A stretch of DNA of 64,000 bases from Termitomyces sp. T153 (GCA_018296165.2 JACKQL020000002.1:682001-746000), one strand, 5' to 3'. Shown: positions 34,110 through 45,700, counted from the stretch's first letter. Notes: generated from the sequence alone by a model not told the origin. Program-made: numbers and translations.

Positions 34110-35292
34110 CACCCCTGCTATCTTCTCCACCAGATCCACCTCCATCTGGGCTACTACTACTGCCAGAATGTCTGAGTAACTCAGAAGAGGTTCCCTGATG
34201 TCCATCGCCACCTCCCACTATGTCCTAGGGTCCACCATTGCCATCCAATGGTGTCCTGCCAGCAAATGCCCCATCTGCCCTATGTCTTGCCCCAGCTCTG
34301 GTGGAAGATCTCTGGGCATCCTCAACAGCCCATTATGAATGGACATGAGCACCACTGACACTCTGTCCAGGAGTATTCAATGCTCCCTAGCCCAATCTAC
34401 TAGGGTACATTGGCACAGCAGGGAGGAGGAGAAGATGGGAGTAACTTATGAAGGATTCCCTGCTGCTCCAAGGCCACCTCATTGGCAAGCCACTCCTCCC
34501 ACCTCCTTGCCACCTCTACAACTGCCTGGGGTACCTCTGCCTGCAGTGCCTTCTGGCTCCCTTGTGCCTCCATCTCTGCCATCTCCACCCATGCCTGCAA
34601 CTGCCCTATGCTTCCAACTCTTGGAGCTGGGACAACCACTCCATGGCCATCCTCATGGCCACATCCTTGTCCCTCTGCACTACATCCCTATTCCTCTGCA
34701 CCTCATCCTGCTCCTTCCACATCACATCCCAATCTTCCCTAACCCTCTGAACCTCCTCCTTGCAAGTTGCCAACAATTGCTCCAATCTCTTGACCCAGTA
34801 GTGCAGGAAGGCCTCAGTGGCCAACTACAATGTCCCCATAGATTGCTCTATAGGAGCCCCAGAGCTTGGGGAGTACACTTGGGAGCCCGGGGGCTCCACC
34901 ATTGCCTGCTTGCTTCATGCCCACTTGCTTGGTCCCACTTCCAGCAATGGGGATGCCCTCCACTTGCCCTTGTCATATATTGAGGGGGCCTCCTCCCTCT
35001 GCCCACCCTATGGAGGCCCAACCTTCATTGTTGATCATCCTGTACTACTCCCACTCTCTACTCTAGACCCCTGCCCCAACACTCTGCTCCTCTGCTTCTC
35101 CTCCAGCTGTGCCACAACCCATGCTTAGTCCTAATTCTGCTCCACTATAACACAAGCAGCATGCCAACTCAATATGACAGAACACTTCTCATGCCATGAA
35201 CAACATAGGAGACACACTGACATGTCCTGCTGCAGCCCCAGCACAGGCTCCTCAAACTCACACCGCTCACCCTGTTGAGTGCAGAACACGCA
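34110..35292 (-). pseudogene. Decayed antisense gene: permuted Zn2Cys6-like cluster plus coiled coil
   Basis: On the minus strand (element is plus), one frame starts at a Cys cluster at 35182-35292: C-x2-C-x6-C-x15-C-x2-C-x6-C (CVFCTQQGERC then CLLCCSWHEKC). The two halves look like Zn2Cys6 halves in reversed order. The same frame continues, through TAG/TGA/TAA stops that fit CGA/TGG/CAA mutation, to DKGKWRAS and GPSK (counterparts of GKRRASS and GPSK in the young gene). A coiled coil follows (LEQLLATCKEEVQRVREDWD) at about 34740-34800, then WLANEVALEQQGIL near 34450. After a decayed intron at the same position comes a C-terminal part (HLLAGH, VVAQMEVDL) near 34120-34260. One frameshift lies near 34610. 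Homologue of 19285-20414. Confidence 0.65.
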
Positions 35293-35299
35293 CTATAGG

Positions 35300-35957
35300 A
35301 ATGGGTTAATTCTGAAAATGGAGAGTCATACCAATCGCTCACTGGAGCCACCACCTGATACCACTCAAGGGTTAGAGGACCCCTTGCCCACCCCACAGCC
35401 TCTGCAAACTGCTCCAGTGTTACCTCTGCCTGCACAACCCTGGAAGCTATGGGAACGGGCCAGACTACCCCTGGACTAAGGCCAGGCCTAAAATGCAAGG
35501 GAGGGGCCACCCCCACCACTGACAGAACTGAAATTCTGCTCAACAGAAATCCTGAGGGGCCTGCCATGGCCATGGATAACTCTGTTGAGGCTTAGTCAGT
35601 ACTCTGGAATATATAGGACAGAATTGTGCTCATGACTACAATACATCACCTTAACTTAACAATGATCCCAACACTCCTCAGAATCTTTGGAGGAGGAAGA
35701 ATGGAACAATAAGGATGGAGACCTGAATGCTGCTAGAGAATAGGTGGAGGAAGACATAGATGAAAACTGGAGACTCCAGGGTATGTCTGACCCTTTTTAA
35801 TGACTTGGGAAGAACTCCCTGATGAACAGCAGCCACACTTTGACTTTGTTTCCCATGCTGCCACTGCTTGCTGCAGTTTGATCAATATTACTCAACTTTA
35901 ATTCTCATGCCCTGCCAATCCCCAAACTGTGCCCCACATCTCAAGGGTCTTGATGCT
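35300..35957 (-). other. Region between antisense gene and polypurine tract
   Basis: A 134-codon minus frame at 35169-35573 may be an N-terminal extension of the antisense gene but is not recognisable. About 35840-35930 matches the young element at about 19120-19210 (both contain GATCAATATT and CCCATGC), showing the 3' noncoding region is conserved. Confidence 0.4.
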
Positions 35958-35969
35958 GAAGGGGGGTGA
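35958..35969 (+). other. Polypurine tract
   Basis: GAAGGGGGGTGA directly before the 3' LTR; counterpart of 19073-19085. Confidence 0.7.
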
Positions 35970-36982
35970 TGTCATGACCCACTCCCTGGACCCAGAACAT
36001 CATTCCCAACCCACCCACTTCCCCAGAGTTTCCTCCAATGCTCCATTAAACTCCCCTGACCATTGTACACCCTCAGTGCTCACTCCAGCTAACTCCAATG
36101 CTTCTCCAGCAAACCCCAATAGCCTCCTGGCCAACCCCAATGCCTTCTCTACAGCTGTCAACACTTTCCCTGGCTCTCCTGAGCCTCTGGAACCCTCCCC
36201 TAGTTTACCTGACCTACTCTGGAGTACTATGACAACCTCAGAATGACCTGCATTCTTGACTGATACTATCAGAATATCACCATGGCCTGCCCCCTGATTA
36301 TAGCTGACACTTATTGACCCTGTGCAGCTCTGCCAAGCTCTGCCACTGCATCTGCTGCCCCCCAGAGCTCTCCAGTAGTTAGTATATAAGTCATAGAGTA
36401 GCTCGTTGTACTCTAGTCTTGATATTACATTAATTGATTACTTGTGTCTTGTATTTCTTTCTGTCTCCATTTCTATTTTTAGCCTCAATCTATCTCTTTT
36501 CCCAGTTCTGTCTACCTCATCTCTGTCTCATCTTGATTGTCTCTGTTTCCTTTGTTTCCCTAAGTTCCTTTCATCTCCAACATCAGTACAAACTCCATGC
36601 ACATGCTATGACCTCCAAATGTTCTTATGACAACTCTGGACCTTGCTCTTCACTCAGTTCTGGAACCCACCAGTCTTGATTGATCCCCTGTCCAACTTGG
36701 CTCTGCTCCCATCATCCACAAAGCCTCTGCTTGCCCCACAGTCTATTGATGTGCCTATGAACTTGTCCATGATGCCTACTCAAGCCCAACATTTAATATA
36801 CTCAGTCTTAGACTTCCCTGGACCACCTTGGACTTGCTTGGACTGCTTCTCTTGGCTTCCCCTTGCAAGTTCTTTAGTCCATGCCAACTCCAGAGCACTA
36901 GGTTATAAGTGCAGGACATCATGTCCACCTAGTAAGGACTCACCCAGTGTAGCTGAGCTCCCATAATCAGCAGAACCTGACA
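35970..36982 (+). repeat. 3' LTR of the old gypsy element
   Basis: 1013 bp, TGTCATGACC...CCTGACA. TATA box 36383-36390 and RNA-start motif from 36415 (32 nt). Not followed by a PBS, as expected for a 3' LTR. Confidence 0.85.
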
Positions 36983-37465
36983 ATTATCTAAAGAGTAGAT
37001 GCTGTTCAGGTATGTTTGTAAGCAAGTCAAGAGAAATAATAAGTAAGGAGTCACATGGCCTTAAATATATCCATTTTATGAGAAGAAATATTGTTGTTAC
37101 CAGGTAATGTTGCTAGCAATCATTGCTAAGGAAGGTCTTGACCTTATCATTCTAGATTCAAAGGTCAGATTCCATGTGATGAGGCTCATGATCCACAAGT
37201 CTCATAGTTGCTAGGATTCTGTGCAATGGCTATGTTGTTCCAGACTTCGAGGCTAGATCTTACATGATAAAGTCACATGACTTGTACATATTCATGCTGT
37301 GTCCACATCAGGTGCTGCCCAGATAAGATAGTCCACAATGGTCAGCAATGGTGCCCAGCAATAGTTGGGTCTTATCAATGCATGCCTCAAATTGAGTGAT
37401 ACATGTTTACCAGCATTCTATGCACTTTTGTATTCTATAAATGTAATGAGTGATGTAAAACAAGG
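36983..37465 (-). other. hAT interior, unidentified
   Basis: CpG-poor continuation of the hAT between the gypsy element and the readable transposase. No secure motif. Confidence 0.4.
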
Positions 37466-38650
37466 TTATGTGACATTCAAGATCACTTTCTCCATTACTA
37501 ATCTACAAATTGCTGGGAGACAAGGATCAAGTACTGTTGATGTACTCCAGTTAGTGCCAAAGTATGTTCTACCCACTTTTTGAAGTGCTTTGACAGGCTC
37601 ATCAGTCCCAGCCAGATTGTGTTCCTTCCCCAGTTGGGCTGTCAAAAATGAAGACTTGCTGAAATGCTTGACAATTGACTTCAAGAGAGAGATAAACTGG
37701 ACTAATTATAAGTGAATGCAACTCAATAGGTACATCAGTTCTGAATTCCTCAAGCTTGGTAATATCCTTGATTGTGTCTTGTGAATGATGTACACAGTCA
37801 CAAAGATCAATGATTGTTTGTATCACCTCATGGACATCTCACCATGTACTTTTGGTAACACTTGTGCTATCTGAGCACATGGCTGCCCAACAAGTAAGTC
37901 CAATTGATTCTATTGTCTGTAAGCCAATATTAATATGAACAAATGCCAATTCCACAATGACATACCTTTCAAAGCTTTTGGTGAATCCAATCAGCAATAT
38001 GCTGTTCATCTGATCCTTCATGACACTCCAAGTTGTAGACCCACAAGAAGGTGTAGTTTCATGTGCAGTGTAAAGAGACTCTAGCCACCAAGTTGATGGA
38101 CCACAAAAGTCAATGTTGAATTATGTTCCTCTTGCAGTAACTTGATCTGCTCACTATGAACATAGGTGGCATGGAATATAGTTATCAGCAAATGAATTGC
38201 TTGAGCTTGCTTTGTACTTTGAGTTTAGTGTTGTCATGAGTTCCTCACACTCAGGAGTGTCAAGGATGTGTGGAACAAGACCACAAACACAGATAAGATG
38301 CATGATGATATGATCCACCTTGATCTCAAAGTGCTTCATTTCCTCCTCTGGAACTAATCTGTATTGAGCTTATTAGATTGTACCTTTCCTTTCAGTCCCT
38401 TTGGTTTTGGTAATTTGACAGGTTGTTCTAGCTTGCTTGTTGAGTTCTTGGACTGCAATTGCATGAGCTGGGCACCAAGAGAACCATCTGAAGATGCCTG
38501 TAGAGCCTCACAATAGAGCTCTGGATTGCTGGCCATAAGGAATTGACACTTTGAGCAATGCTTCAGGACATGATCAAATGATGCATTTCCTTGAGCCTCA
38601 TAATCACAACCAGATGCAGCACAATGTCCAGGACTTCTTCTGAGAATCAC
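37466..38650 (-). pseudogene. hAT transposase, BED-like zinc finger and middle part
   Basis: Minus strand: GHCAASGCDYEAQGNASFDH and HCSKCQF (about 38550-38630) form a C-x4-C...H-x4-HC BED-like finger. Then come IKVDHIIMHLICVCGLVPHI and MTTLNSKYKASSSNSFADNY (about 38170-38330), CWAAMCSDSTSVTKS (about 37845-37890), IDLCDCVHHSQDTIKDITKL (about 37750-37815) and FGTNWSTSTVLDPCLPAICR (about 37490-37550). This is the order of agaricomycete hAT (DUF659-type) transposases. Several frameshifts and stops; the C-terminal part is at 16097-17470. Confidence 0.7.
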
Positions 38651-39356
38651 TGATATATATAACTATCAGGTGTCACATGAGATCATTAGGGCTATGTCCA
38701 ACAGTCAATCTAGGCTGGTAGATGGTTCTCTATGCAGAAGGAGTTAATTTGACATTTCCTAAAGGAATAGCTCACATACTGATGGTTTTGATTTCTTGAT
38801 TGGTGCCTTATTGGCTCAATAAAGAGCACTCATTTTCATGCAACCTGAACCTCTGTCTCACTGGGTATCTGATACAACAGAGCAATGGGATTATGCTTTT
38901 TTTGTCATGCATAGTATATAAAATACATACAGCAACCCCATATATTTTGTATGCCTTTTCTGTGCCTATCACAGCATCAATTACCCACTTTTTAATGATG
39001 TTGTTGGTTGGATGTTCCTTGCAGAATTTCTCCAAAAGTGGATGAAGAGTGCAAATAGGGTCACCCCTCTCAAGAATTGGAAGAATACCATCACCAGAAG
39101 TCTGAGACTGTCATCCAAAGACTTGTTCAAGCTGTTCTCCAAGTTTACAAACTTTGTCTCCTGTCTTCTCAAGCAGGTCACAGTCCAGTTCAAAGTTGAG
39201 AAATAAGTTATTTGAGATTCTGCACCAGATTTTGGAGGAGGTAGCTGTGCAGGCAGATGCTCCAAGAGATGTCTTAGTCTTTTTAAGACCTGATTGACTG
39301 ATTGAGTTCTTCTGATGAGATCATCTCTGGAGCTGGGTAGGACATTGTCAAGAGAT
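38651..39356 (-). other. hAT 5' part (minus sense), no clear protein
   Basis: Between the BED-like finger and the Ngaro insertion. Open stretches at 38808-39035 and 38981-39265 on the minus strand may be an N-terminal leader or upstream sequence. I recognise no domain. Confidence 0.35.
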
Positions 39357-39491
39357 ACATCAGAAAGTGGGAGGATGTAGAATCATGGATGTATGACACT
39401 GAGTTCTGTACACTAAGCAAAGGTGGGCATAGAGTCATGTAGCTGAGGCACCAATCGAAGGGGGTTGCAGCATTGGCAAATAGGAGACCCA
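39357..39491 (-). repeat. Ngaro split direct repeat B2
   Basis: AGAAAGTGGGAGGATGTAGA...AATAGGAGACCCA, about 135 bp, matching B1 at 39729-39871 in the same orientation with scattered transitions and small indels. Confidence 0.75.
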
Positions 39492-39563
39492 TTGGTAAGT
39501 AAGGAACTAGAAGCTGAATGATGAATACTTGAGGATACAGAACCTAGTATGCCATATTTAGGG

Positions 39564-39727
39564 TAGCAAAAATATGCAATATTAGAAGACTTAAATGCAA
39601 GAATGTATAGATGAATGAGAGTTCAAATGAAGGAGAGTCAAAGTTGACTGTGATGCTTCAGCAAGAAACACATCCTGCATTCATTCAATCCCTCCCTTCT
39701 GCAGACTTCCATTTCATGCTTTCAGCA
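39564..39727 (-). repeat. Ngaro split direct repeat A2
   Basis: AGAAGACTTAAATGCAAGAATG...CCCTCCCTTCTGCAGACTTCCA, matching A1 at about 46018-46188 in the same orientation. It lies directly next to B1, as the Ngaro model requires. Confidence 0.75.
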
Positions 39728-39728
39728 T

Positions 39729-39871
39729 ACATTAGAAAGTGGGAGGATGTAGAATCACAATATACAACACTGAGGTCTGTACAATAAATGAAGGTGGGTG
39801 TAGAGTTGCATAGCTGAGATGCAAATCCAAGGGGGTTGCAGTATCAGCAAATAGGAGACCCAGATCAAAGA
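39729..39871 (-). repeat. Ngaro split direct repeat B1
   Basis: Copy of B2; abuts A2. About 143 bp. Confidence 0.75.
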
Positions 39872-40640
39872 CAACTGCTCATCAACAAAGGCCAACAACC
39901 CCAAGAAGTGGATGATTGAAGCAATCCTGCATCCTGTAAGATAAGCTCAAGAAATTTGATGTATAATGGGGCAATCAGTTCCAGCTGCCTCCAATACCTG
40001 AGGAAGGCAATGGAGAGAAGATGGGTAGTGCATCCCATATGTAAACAATGGCTAGAAATCAATGAGAAGGGAAGTTGTTTTGACTGGAAGTTGAATTAAC
40101 AGAAGATCACATTAAATTGAGACAGAAATTTGGATTGAATGAGAGGTATGTGAATACCTGAATTGGGACAGAAATTTGTATTGAGTGAGAGGTACATTAA
40201 TGTCACCCAGTCTTATCTGACCCCAAAAGCAGGTGACTGCTGTGAAGTAGATACACATATCTAAATGCAAGTTCTTATCCATTTGAAATCTCAATAGTTG
40301 TAACATGTCCATTGTGACAAGAGGATGTCTTGGTTTGAAGGAGGATAATGGGCAATGGTCCTCAATGCCTTTGAGGTCACAACCTTACCAGTAAAAGAGG
40401 CTGCAAATTCACAAAGCAGTTGTTCAGAAGCAGGAAGAGCATGGAAGAATAGTAAAGCATTGATTGTGCAGTAATCTTTGAATTATCTAACAGCAGTGTT
40501 GTACTTGCTGCAAGTGGATTCCTTCCAAACATCTTTAATGACAGAGTTAATGCAAGCCAATTGATTCATCTTGTAAGGATGCTGAGTGTATCTGTCTCTG
40601 TGCCTGTTATTGTGAGAAGTATGGCCAGTGGGAGTTAGTA
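39872..40640 (-). pseudogene. Ngaro tyrosine recombinase
   Basis: Minus strand: MNQLACINSVIKDVWKE (about 40525-40575) and FAASFTGKV (about 40390-40420), then MLQLLRFQMDKNLHLDMCIY leading to FTAVTCFWGQIRLGD (about 40205-40310), and near the end GCTTHLLSIAFLRYWRQLEL (about 39975-40035). In relatives the segment between CFWGQ(A/I)RLGEL and RIGGTTHLL carries the catalytic Arg and His residues. Here much of it is missing, about 60 or more codons, including the GRWSSDAFL-type motif core. The enzyme would integrate the circular DNA; this copy is inactive. Confidence 0.65.
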
Positions 40641-40910
40641 GGGATGATGTTGTAGACTGAGTGGAGTCAGCATCAACCAGACATGAGTGCTGTGTAATAC
40701 AACTTCCACAAAAGAGTCAGTCAAAATGATGGTCTGCCAATATTCTTATCAAGGAATCCATGAATGTTGACTTAGAAAGAGGGCAGGCTAAGTCAAAAGA
40801 TATGGTAAGTAACTCAGGTTCTGGTCACTGATCCTGATTGATGTCAGCCAGCCATGTCAGCCAAAGAAAGAAAAGTTAGTTGCTCTCTTGTACCAGTAAT
40901 TGATAGTATG

Positions 40911-41770
40911 TTAATCATGAGGGAGGCTGGAATGTGATATGCTAGGTCCTACATATGGTTTAAGATAGGTAGGTAACACAGGAGGGAAAGGGCACAGAAG
41001 ATTTCTTGATGGAAAGATGCCACAAGAAGGATTGTCCACAGGATTATCTGTGGTGGCAATCCATAACATGGTTATCCAAATAGAGTATGTTTGGAATTTG
41101 GACACAATGCTGCACAGGATGAAGTTTGAGGAGGCATTTTGAGAATGGCCTGCCATTAGGGTGCCCATGCAGCCTGTATTATTGGAATAAAGAATAATGT
41201 GGCAGTTGTTGTACTTGGCTGTAATCAGTGCACATACATTGCCACCATCTTGGCCCACCCAATGTTATGGTATGGAGATTTCCATCCTGGTTATAGCTTC
41301 CAGGCTAGCCACTTTCCATTCAGGATAAATCCAATGCCCCATAAGGTAGATGCATCTACATATATGGCAATGTCTAAAGGACTTGGAGGGTGTATTATAT
41401 TCATAGAGCAGGCAGAGTACTCAAAGATGTTTCTCCACCATGTAATGTCCTCCATGACAATTGGGGTCACTCTATGACAAGTTCAAGAAGGAGAGTCAGA
41501 GTGGAAACCAAACCTGAATCTATATAAGCTAGGAAGGTGAGAGTGCCCCTCCAGAATAACCAGTGTAACATGATCGAGGGTCCTGATGAGGGATTCTGTT
41601 ATTTGTAGAGAGACAAAGGCCCCCAAAGTCTAAGACTCCAGTTTCCTGAGATATTTCTCTCTCACTGTTGGAAGAGATACTGTCTTGTCTGTCAGGGACC
41701 AGTTGAAGCCAATGTAGACAAAGGTATCTGCAAAGGGAGCAAATTTTTCCAGTGCCCAAGGCCAACCTAA
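40911..41770 (-). pseudogene. Ngaro RNase H and RT C-terminal part
   Basis: Minus strand: SNNTGCMGTLMAGHSQNASS and ATTDNPVDNPSCGIFPSRN (about 40985-41200) are the DIRS-class RNase H with its NPADxPSRG motif mutated to NPVDNPSCG. RT thumb-like fragments (YLCLHWLQLVPDRQDSISS) lie at 41530-41765. RNase H would remove the RNA template. Frameshifted and dead. Confidence 0.65.
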
Positions 41771-41809
41771 ATCCTTTGTCAAAGACCAGATAAGATCTTC
41801 AGAGTACCT

Positions 41810-42203
41810 ATAATAGGGAGAGTCATCTTCATGTCAGTGTAAGTAACAAAAGAAAATAAAACTGACCACCCATTTTAAAACAGCCTCAATGCCCTTAATT
41901 AGAAATATGTGAATGATTGTGTCTGTGATGGAGCCAAAGATGCCAGCTGCAGGTGAAATACTGAAATTTAGACAATGGTCATATATGACATTTCCACCAA
42001 TTGATAATGCATTGAAAAGATGGTCTGTGGGTAGCATAGGCATGATCTGAAAAGCTGACTCAACATCAAACACTGTGACCTGTGTACCAAGCAGAGCATC
42101 TGCAACCAACATCCAGCATGCAGAGAAAGTACTCCAGTTGCACTGAAACTGTTTTGTGTCTATTTGCAAATTTACTGAAGAAATAAGTGGATATGATCAA
42201 TAG
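41810..42203 (-). pseudogene. Ngaro reverse transcriptase palm
   Basis: QIDTKQFQCNWSTFSACWML and VTVFDVESAFQIMPM give the first catalytic Asp motif. YDHCLNFSISPAAGIFGSIT is the conserved fingers/palm motif. LKWVVSFIFF occupies the site where DIRS-class enzymes have WVDDF, so both catalytic Asp residues of that motif are gone. Confidence 0.75.
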
Positions 42204-43430
42204 TGAATAGTGTACACCCATTCATGCATTGATTTTGTGAATAATATTATATTATTGAACTTGTTACCAACTATTAGAACAGATATGAAATACCATAGTA
42301 GTTATAACTCTAGTGACAACTAGGCACATATGCCAGAGATGTGGGTGGTATTTGAATATCCCCTCATTGGACAAAGCTGTGTATTACCAGCTGTATAGAG
42401 GTTATGAGCTATACTACTGAAGGCTACTGGGAGAATTGAGGAGCATATGCCAGCAGGACAAAGCAGAAATGGAGGACAACTTTGGAAGGGCTTGTACCCA
42501 CCAGATCAGAGAACTTTGGTGATGCACATTGTTCATGATTGGACAAAGGTGGTATTGGAGAGTCAGGCACAGATTGCCTAACCTCAGGGCTTTGTAGAAT
42601 TTTGAACTAGAATATTGAAGCTTGGGCTAAAAGCTGTTGAATCACAGAAATTAAGCTTTCCATGTGAGCAGCAGAACTGGGGACATTGTCCAGCCAGTTG
42701 TGGTGCAACAATTTGACCACTAGGTCACCCAGACACAAGTGCTGGAGCATTGGAAAGTGGCCTAAAACATAGGACACACTTATAGGAATGCTTTAGGCTT
42801 AGAATTTGGACAAATGGCCATATGAACTGGGCTCTATACCCTTTGCCCAGTGGTCTAGACACTCTACACTCTACACCCTACAATAGCCAGATTGCTGAGC
42901 ATGTATCATGTTTGTAGACATACTTGTGCTACCCTCCACATATAATTCATATTGTAGAGTAACAAATGGAAGTTTTGACTGCCCCGCATTTCTCCTCTTC
43001 CATGTGTAATTGAAGACAGGCAAGGTTTGTGTTTAGGTAGCTTTTCTGTGTGATTTGGAACTTCTGTGTGGTGCTATGCTGTTGTACTAAGGTCTCTGCT
43101 GGGATTCTTTGTGTGGCCTGTGTGGCAATCCCTGAGCAGCTGTGTGTGCTCACACAAGAAATCCCCAACCTTTGTACTTTGTACACTGTGTCCCAGCCCT
43201 CTTTTGCCATATACAACTATATTCTATTCCTTTGGAATTTCCCTGACTTGAAGCAAAGCATGGTATTTCTTAACACCCTTTCCCCAAGCTCAGAATCAGT
43301 GGTTGCCTTGTGCCAGCCTAGAGAGACAGAAGGAGCCAGTCCCATTTAGATTTGTATTAGTGTTGTACCAACTCTAGTATATATTGTCAACTACTCTTTG
43401 TGTTTACATATGGAAACCAGCAGGTTCATC
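42204..43430. mobile_element. About 1.2-kb insertion splitting the Ngaro RT
   Basis: RT coding stops in ITID at about 43430 and resumes with a repeated TID-SYP segment at about 42205. The two junctions share ATCAATAGTGA / ATCAATGGTGA (10 of 11), like a target-site duplication. I see no terminal inverted repeat and no recognisable protein (90-codon minus frame at 42947-43216, plus frames at 43050-43349). Possibly a nonautonomous element; type not determined. Confidence 0.45.
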
Positions 43431-43745
43431 AATGGTGATGTGCATCTTCCCTGGTGTGCACTCAATAACATTCAAAGGTGCTGTTTGATAAAAACCAAAT
43501 AGATGTTCAGCCAATTCAGGTGGGAAGTCATTGGAGACACAGCTGAGCTCATGCTCCTTGGTGTATTTAGCAAGGATGAACTTGTGATGTTCCGACAATT
43601 GGTAATGATTAGGTGGAAAGAAGGTACAGTCTAATGTAAATTTTTCTAATCCTATATAAGGAATCAGAAGGGAGCAAGACAGGTAACACAGAAAAAGGAA
43701 AAGACCTAAGGAAAAACCATGTTGTAAACCATGTAGAATGTGCAC
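43404..43745 (-). pseudogene. Ngaro RT N-terminal part
   Basis: Minus-strand frame with FFPPNHYQLSEHHKFILAKY, FPPELAEHLFGFYQTAPLNV and ECTPGKMHITIDE, the segment before the palm in agaricomycete Ngaro RTs. Usual Arg codons are His or Cys here, from CpG transitions. It runs into the insertion. Confidence 0.7.
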
Positions 43746-43819
43746 ACAACATACCCCTTCTGTGAGGATTGTTGCCCATCAATGAACATTCAAAAGGAAT
43801 GGTAACTGGAAAGTAATGC

Positions 43820-45700
43820 TCAAGCAGGGCACTCCTGAGCAGAGTGCTGTCCCTTGCCACACAGAGAGCAGGCATGACAGTGAGAGCAGTTGGATTTAGA
43901 GCAGGAGTGTAGTCCATTGAAGACATAGCAGAAGTGTGTGTTACCATTGGAGTCAGCAAAGCAACCATTGACCCTCTGAAGGATGTTACCAGTTTTGTTA
44001 CAGCTGGGGAATTGATGATTGTCATCACCACAGACCATGCAATGGGTTGCCTTCTCTAGACCATGGTTCTGGCTATCCTGACTGTATGGACAATGCCAAC
44101 TGGATCTTTGTGAAATCCCTTTGTGACAGGTGGAGGCATGAGCTGACATTGTTTCTTAGATGACTCCAAAGAAGGTGTATTTGAAGAGTTGGCATTGCTG
44201 AAGAGTAGATCAGATCATTGACCCATGGAGTGTTAGATCTAGATCTGGTTGATGGTATGATTATGCAGTTTCTTCTCAAAGATTAGCTTGTGCTATAAAT
44301 TGATGCAGACATTGCCATTGTTCTAAAGGTAGGCATGATGCAGGTAAATGTCATATGCAAGGTACATGGGAAAATTGTTACCAAAGTCTGGACAATGCTG
44401 AATGTGATCATAAGGAAGGAGTTGGCAATAGCTTGGGCTGTAGGGCCCCCAACAAGAGCCTCTGGGCCTGCACACAGACAAGTGGCAAATAACCCAGACC
44501 AAGATAGTCAAAGCTTGCCTGAATTCAAGAGCAGTCAGGAAATGCTCTTTGCTATGGTTGAATATAGAGTTGGAGACTTGTAGCTCCTCACTGGAAGTCA
44601 AGGACAGAGATGAATCACCATGCCTGTTCAGTGCTGTGAGTGCCTTGTAACAGCCAGCATTTGTGAGCAGATCCATTGGCATGGAAATGGACCATCTTGC
44701 ATTGAAAACATGTGGAATGTGCAGATGGATGGGCATGATATCAGGGTCCAGCTCAGCAGTGCATTGAGGAGGAGCTGAGAGTAATTGGCAGGAAGTAGGC
44801 AGCCTGATGAGGGGGGCAGTGAAATGCCCAAATGGGGAGGAATGCCATACTGTTGTGAGAACAGGACAGAAGCAGGATGTGTGGGAAGAGCATAAGAAGC
44901 CACAGCTGTAGGAAGGCAAACTGTGGTGGCTGTGGGAGGGTGTCCAGGTGGTCCAGGTGGTCCAGGTGGGAAGGTAGCAGCTAGGGTGGAGGAGTGCAGA
45001 AGAAGGAGAGTTAGTGGGTGTAAAGCTGCCAACATAAAAATGTATATACAATGAAGCAGAGAAGGCTGTGAGCCATGCAAGGGAGGTGCTGTGCTTGAGG
45101 ATCCTGGAATGGAAGCATTGCCAGTAGCCAGCTGCACAATATCTGTGCTGTATCTCTGAAGGAGGTTGGCCAAAGCTGCATGATATTGTGCAGCTGGCTC
45201 CTGGCAATGCTTCCATTCCAGGAGAGATAGTGAGGGTATTGGACAAAGGAGCAGGTTGAGCTGTAGATGCTGCAACTGACACAGGCGCTGAAGGTAGCTG
45301 CACTGCTGCAGGAATGGTCAGCACACTGAGGTAGTTATCTGCTGCACTGATGGAAAGCTGTAGTGCAGGGGAATACTCTGGTCACTTGGAAGCACAACAA
45401 TTAGCAGCCTTCCATGGTAAAAGAGGGACAGACAACAAAGATGAAGGATCTCCAGCTAGGGAAGGAGTAGTCACATGCATAGGAGAGGTAGCATGAGCAT
45501 GCACTGGAGAGAATACAATAGTAGGAGTGGGCATATGTGGAGGAGAAGTTAAGCAAGAGTGAGCTGAAGAGAAAACTATGAAAGGTACAGTCCCTGAGAT
45601 AGCCTGTGTAGCAGTCAAACCATTGGAGCCCCAAAGAGGAAGGGCAGAAGTAAAGACAGTTGATATCTGGACAGATCAGTCTGAAGGAGCCAAGCACTCA
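43820..45700 (-). pseudogene. Ngaro gag with two CCHC zinc knuckles
   Basis: The 109-codon frame 43820-44149 contains CMVCGDDNHQFPSC (residues 37-50) and CSLCGKGQHSAQEC (residues 94-107), both perfect C-x2-C-x4-H-x4-C. Upstream (44323-45700, several frames) are a gag body (SSEELQVSNSIFNHSKEHFL, LEFRQALTILVW) and a Pro/Ser/Thr-rich N-terminal region. Gag would bind the RNA. Broken by stops and frameshifts. A 41-bp inverted repeat lies within it at 45103-45222. Confidence 0.65.
45103..45222. repeat. 41-bp inverted repeat with 38-nt loop
   Basis: Arms 45103-45143 and 45182-45222 are complementary at 40 of 41 positions; the loop is 45144-45181. It lies in the decayed Ngaro gag. The arms are far better matched than expected in sequence this mutated. 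Confidence 0.9.

Larger units (their letters stand above)
24758..36982 (+). mobile_element. Old autonomous chromodomain Ty3/gypsy element (family S)
   Basis: 5' LTR 24758-25814 and 3' LTR 35970-36982. Between them are a self-complementary PBS, gag with a zinc knuckle, aspartic protease, RT, RNase H, integrase, chromodomain, a decayed antisense gene and a polypurine tract: the chromovirus order. Flanking 5-mers AATAT and ATTAT differ at one base, consistent with an aged duplication. CpG is almost absent and many Arg/Asp codons show CpG-to-TpG/CpA lesions. A younger solo LTR (32593-33740) is inserted in the chromodomain. The whole sits in the hAT. Confidence 0.85.

Noticed and set aside
34339..34983. 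214-codon plus frame between pol and the 3' LTR of the gypsy element
   Set aside because: Complement of the decayed antisense gene. The minus strand carries the conserved residues.
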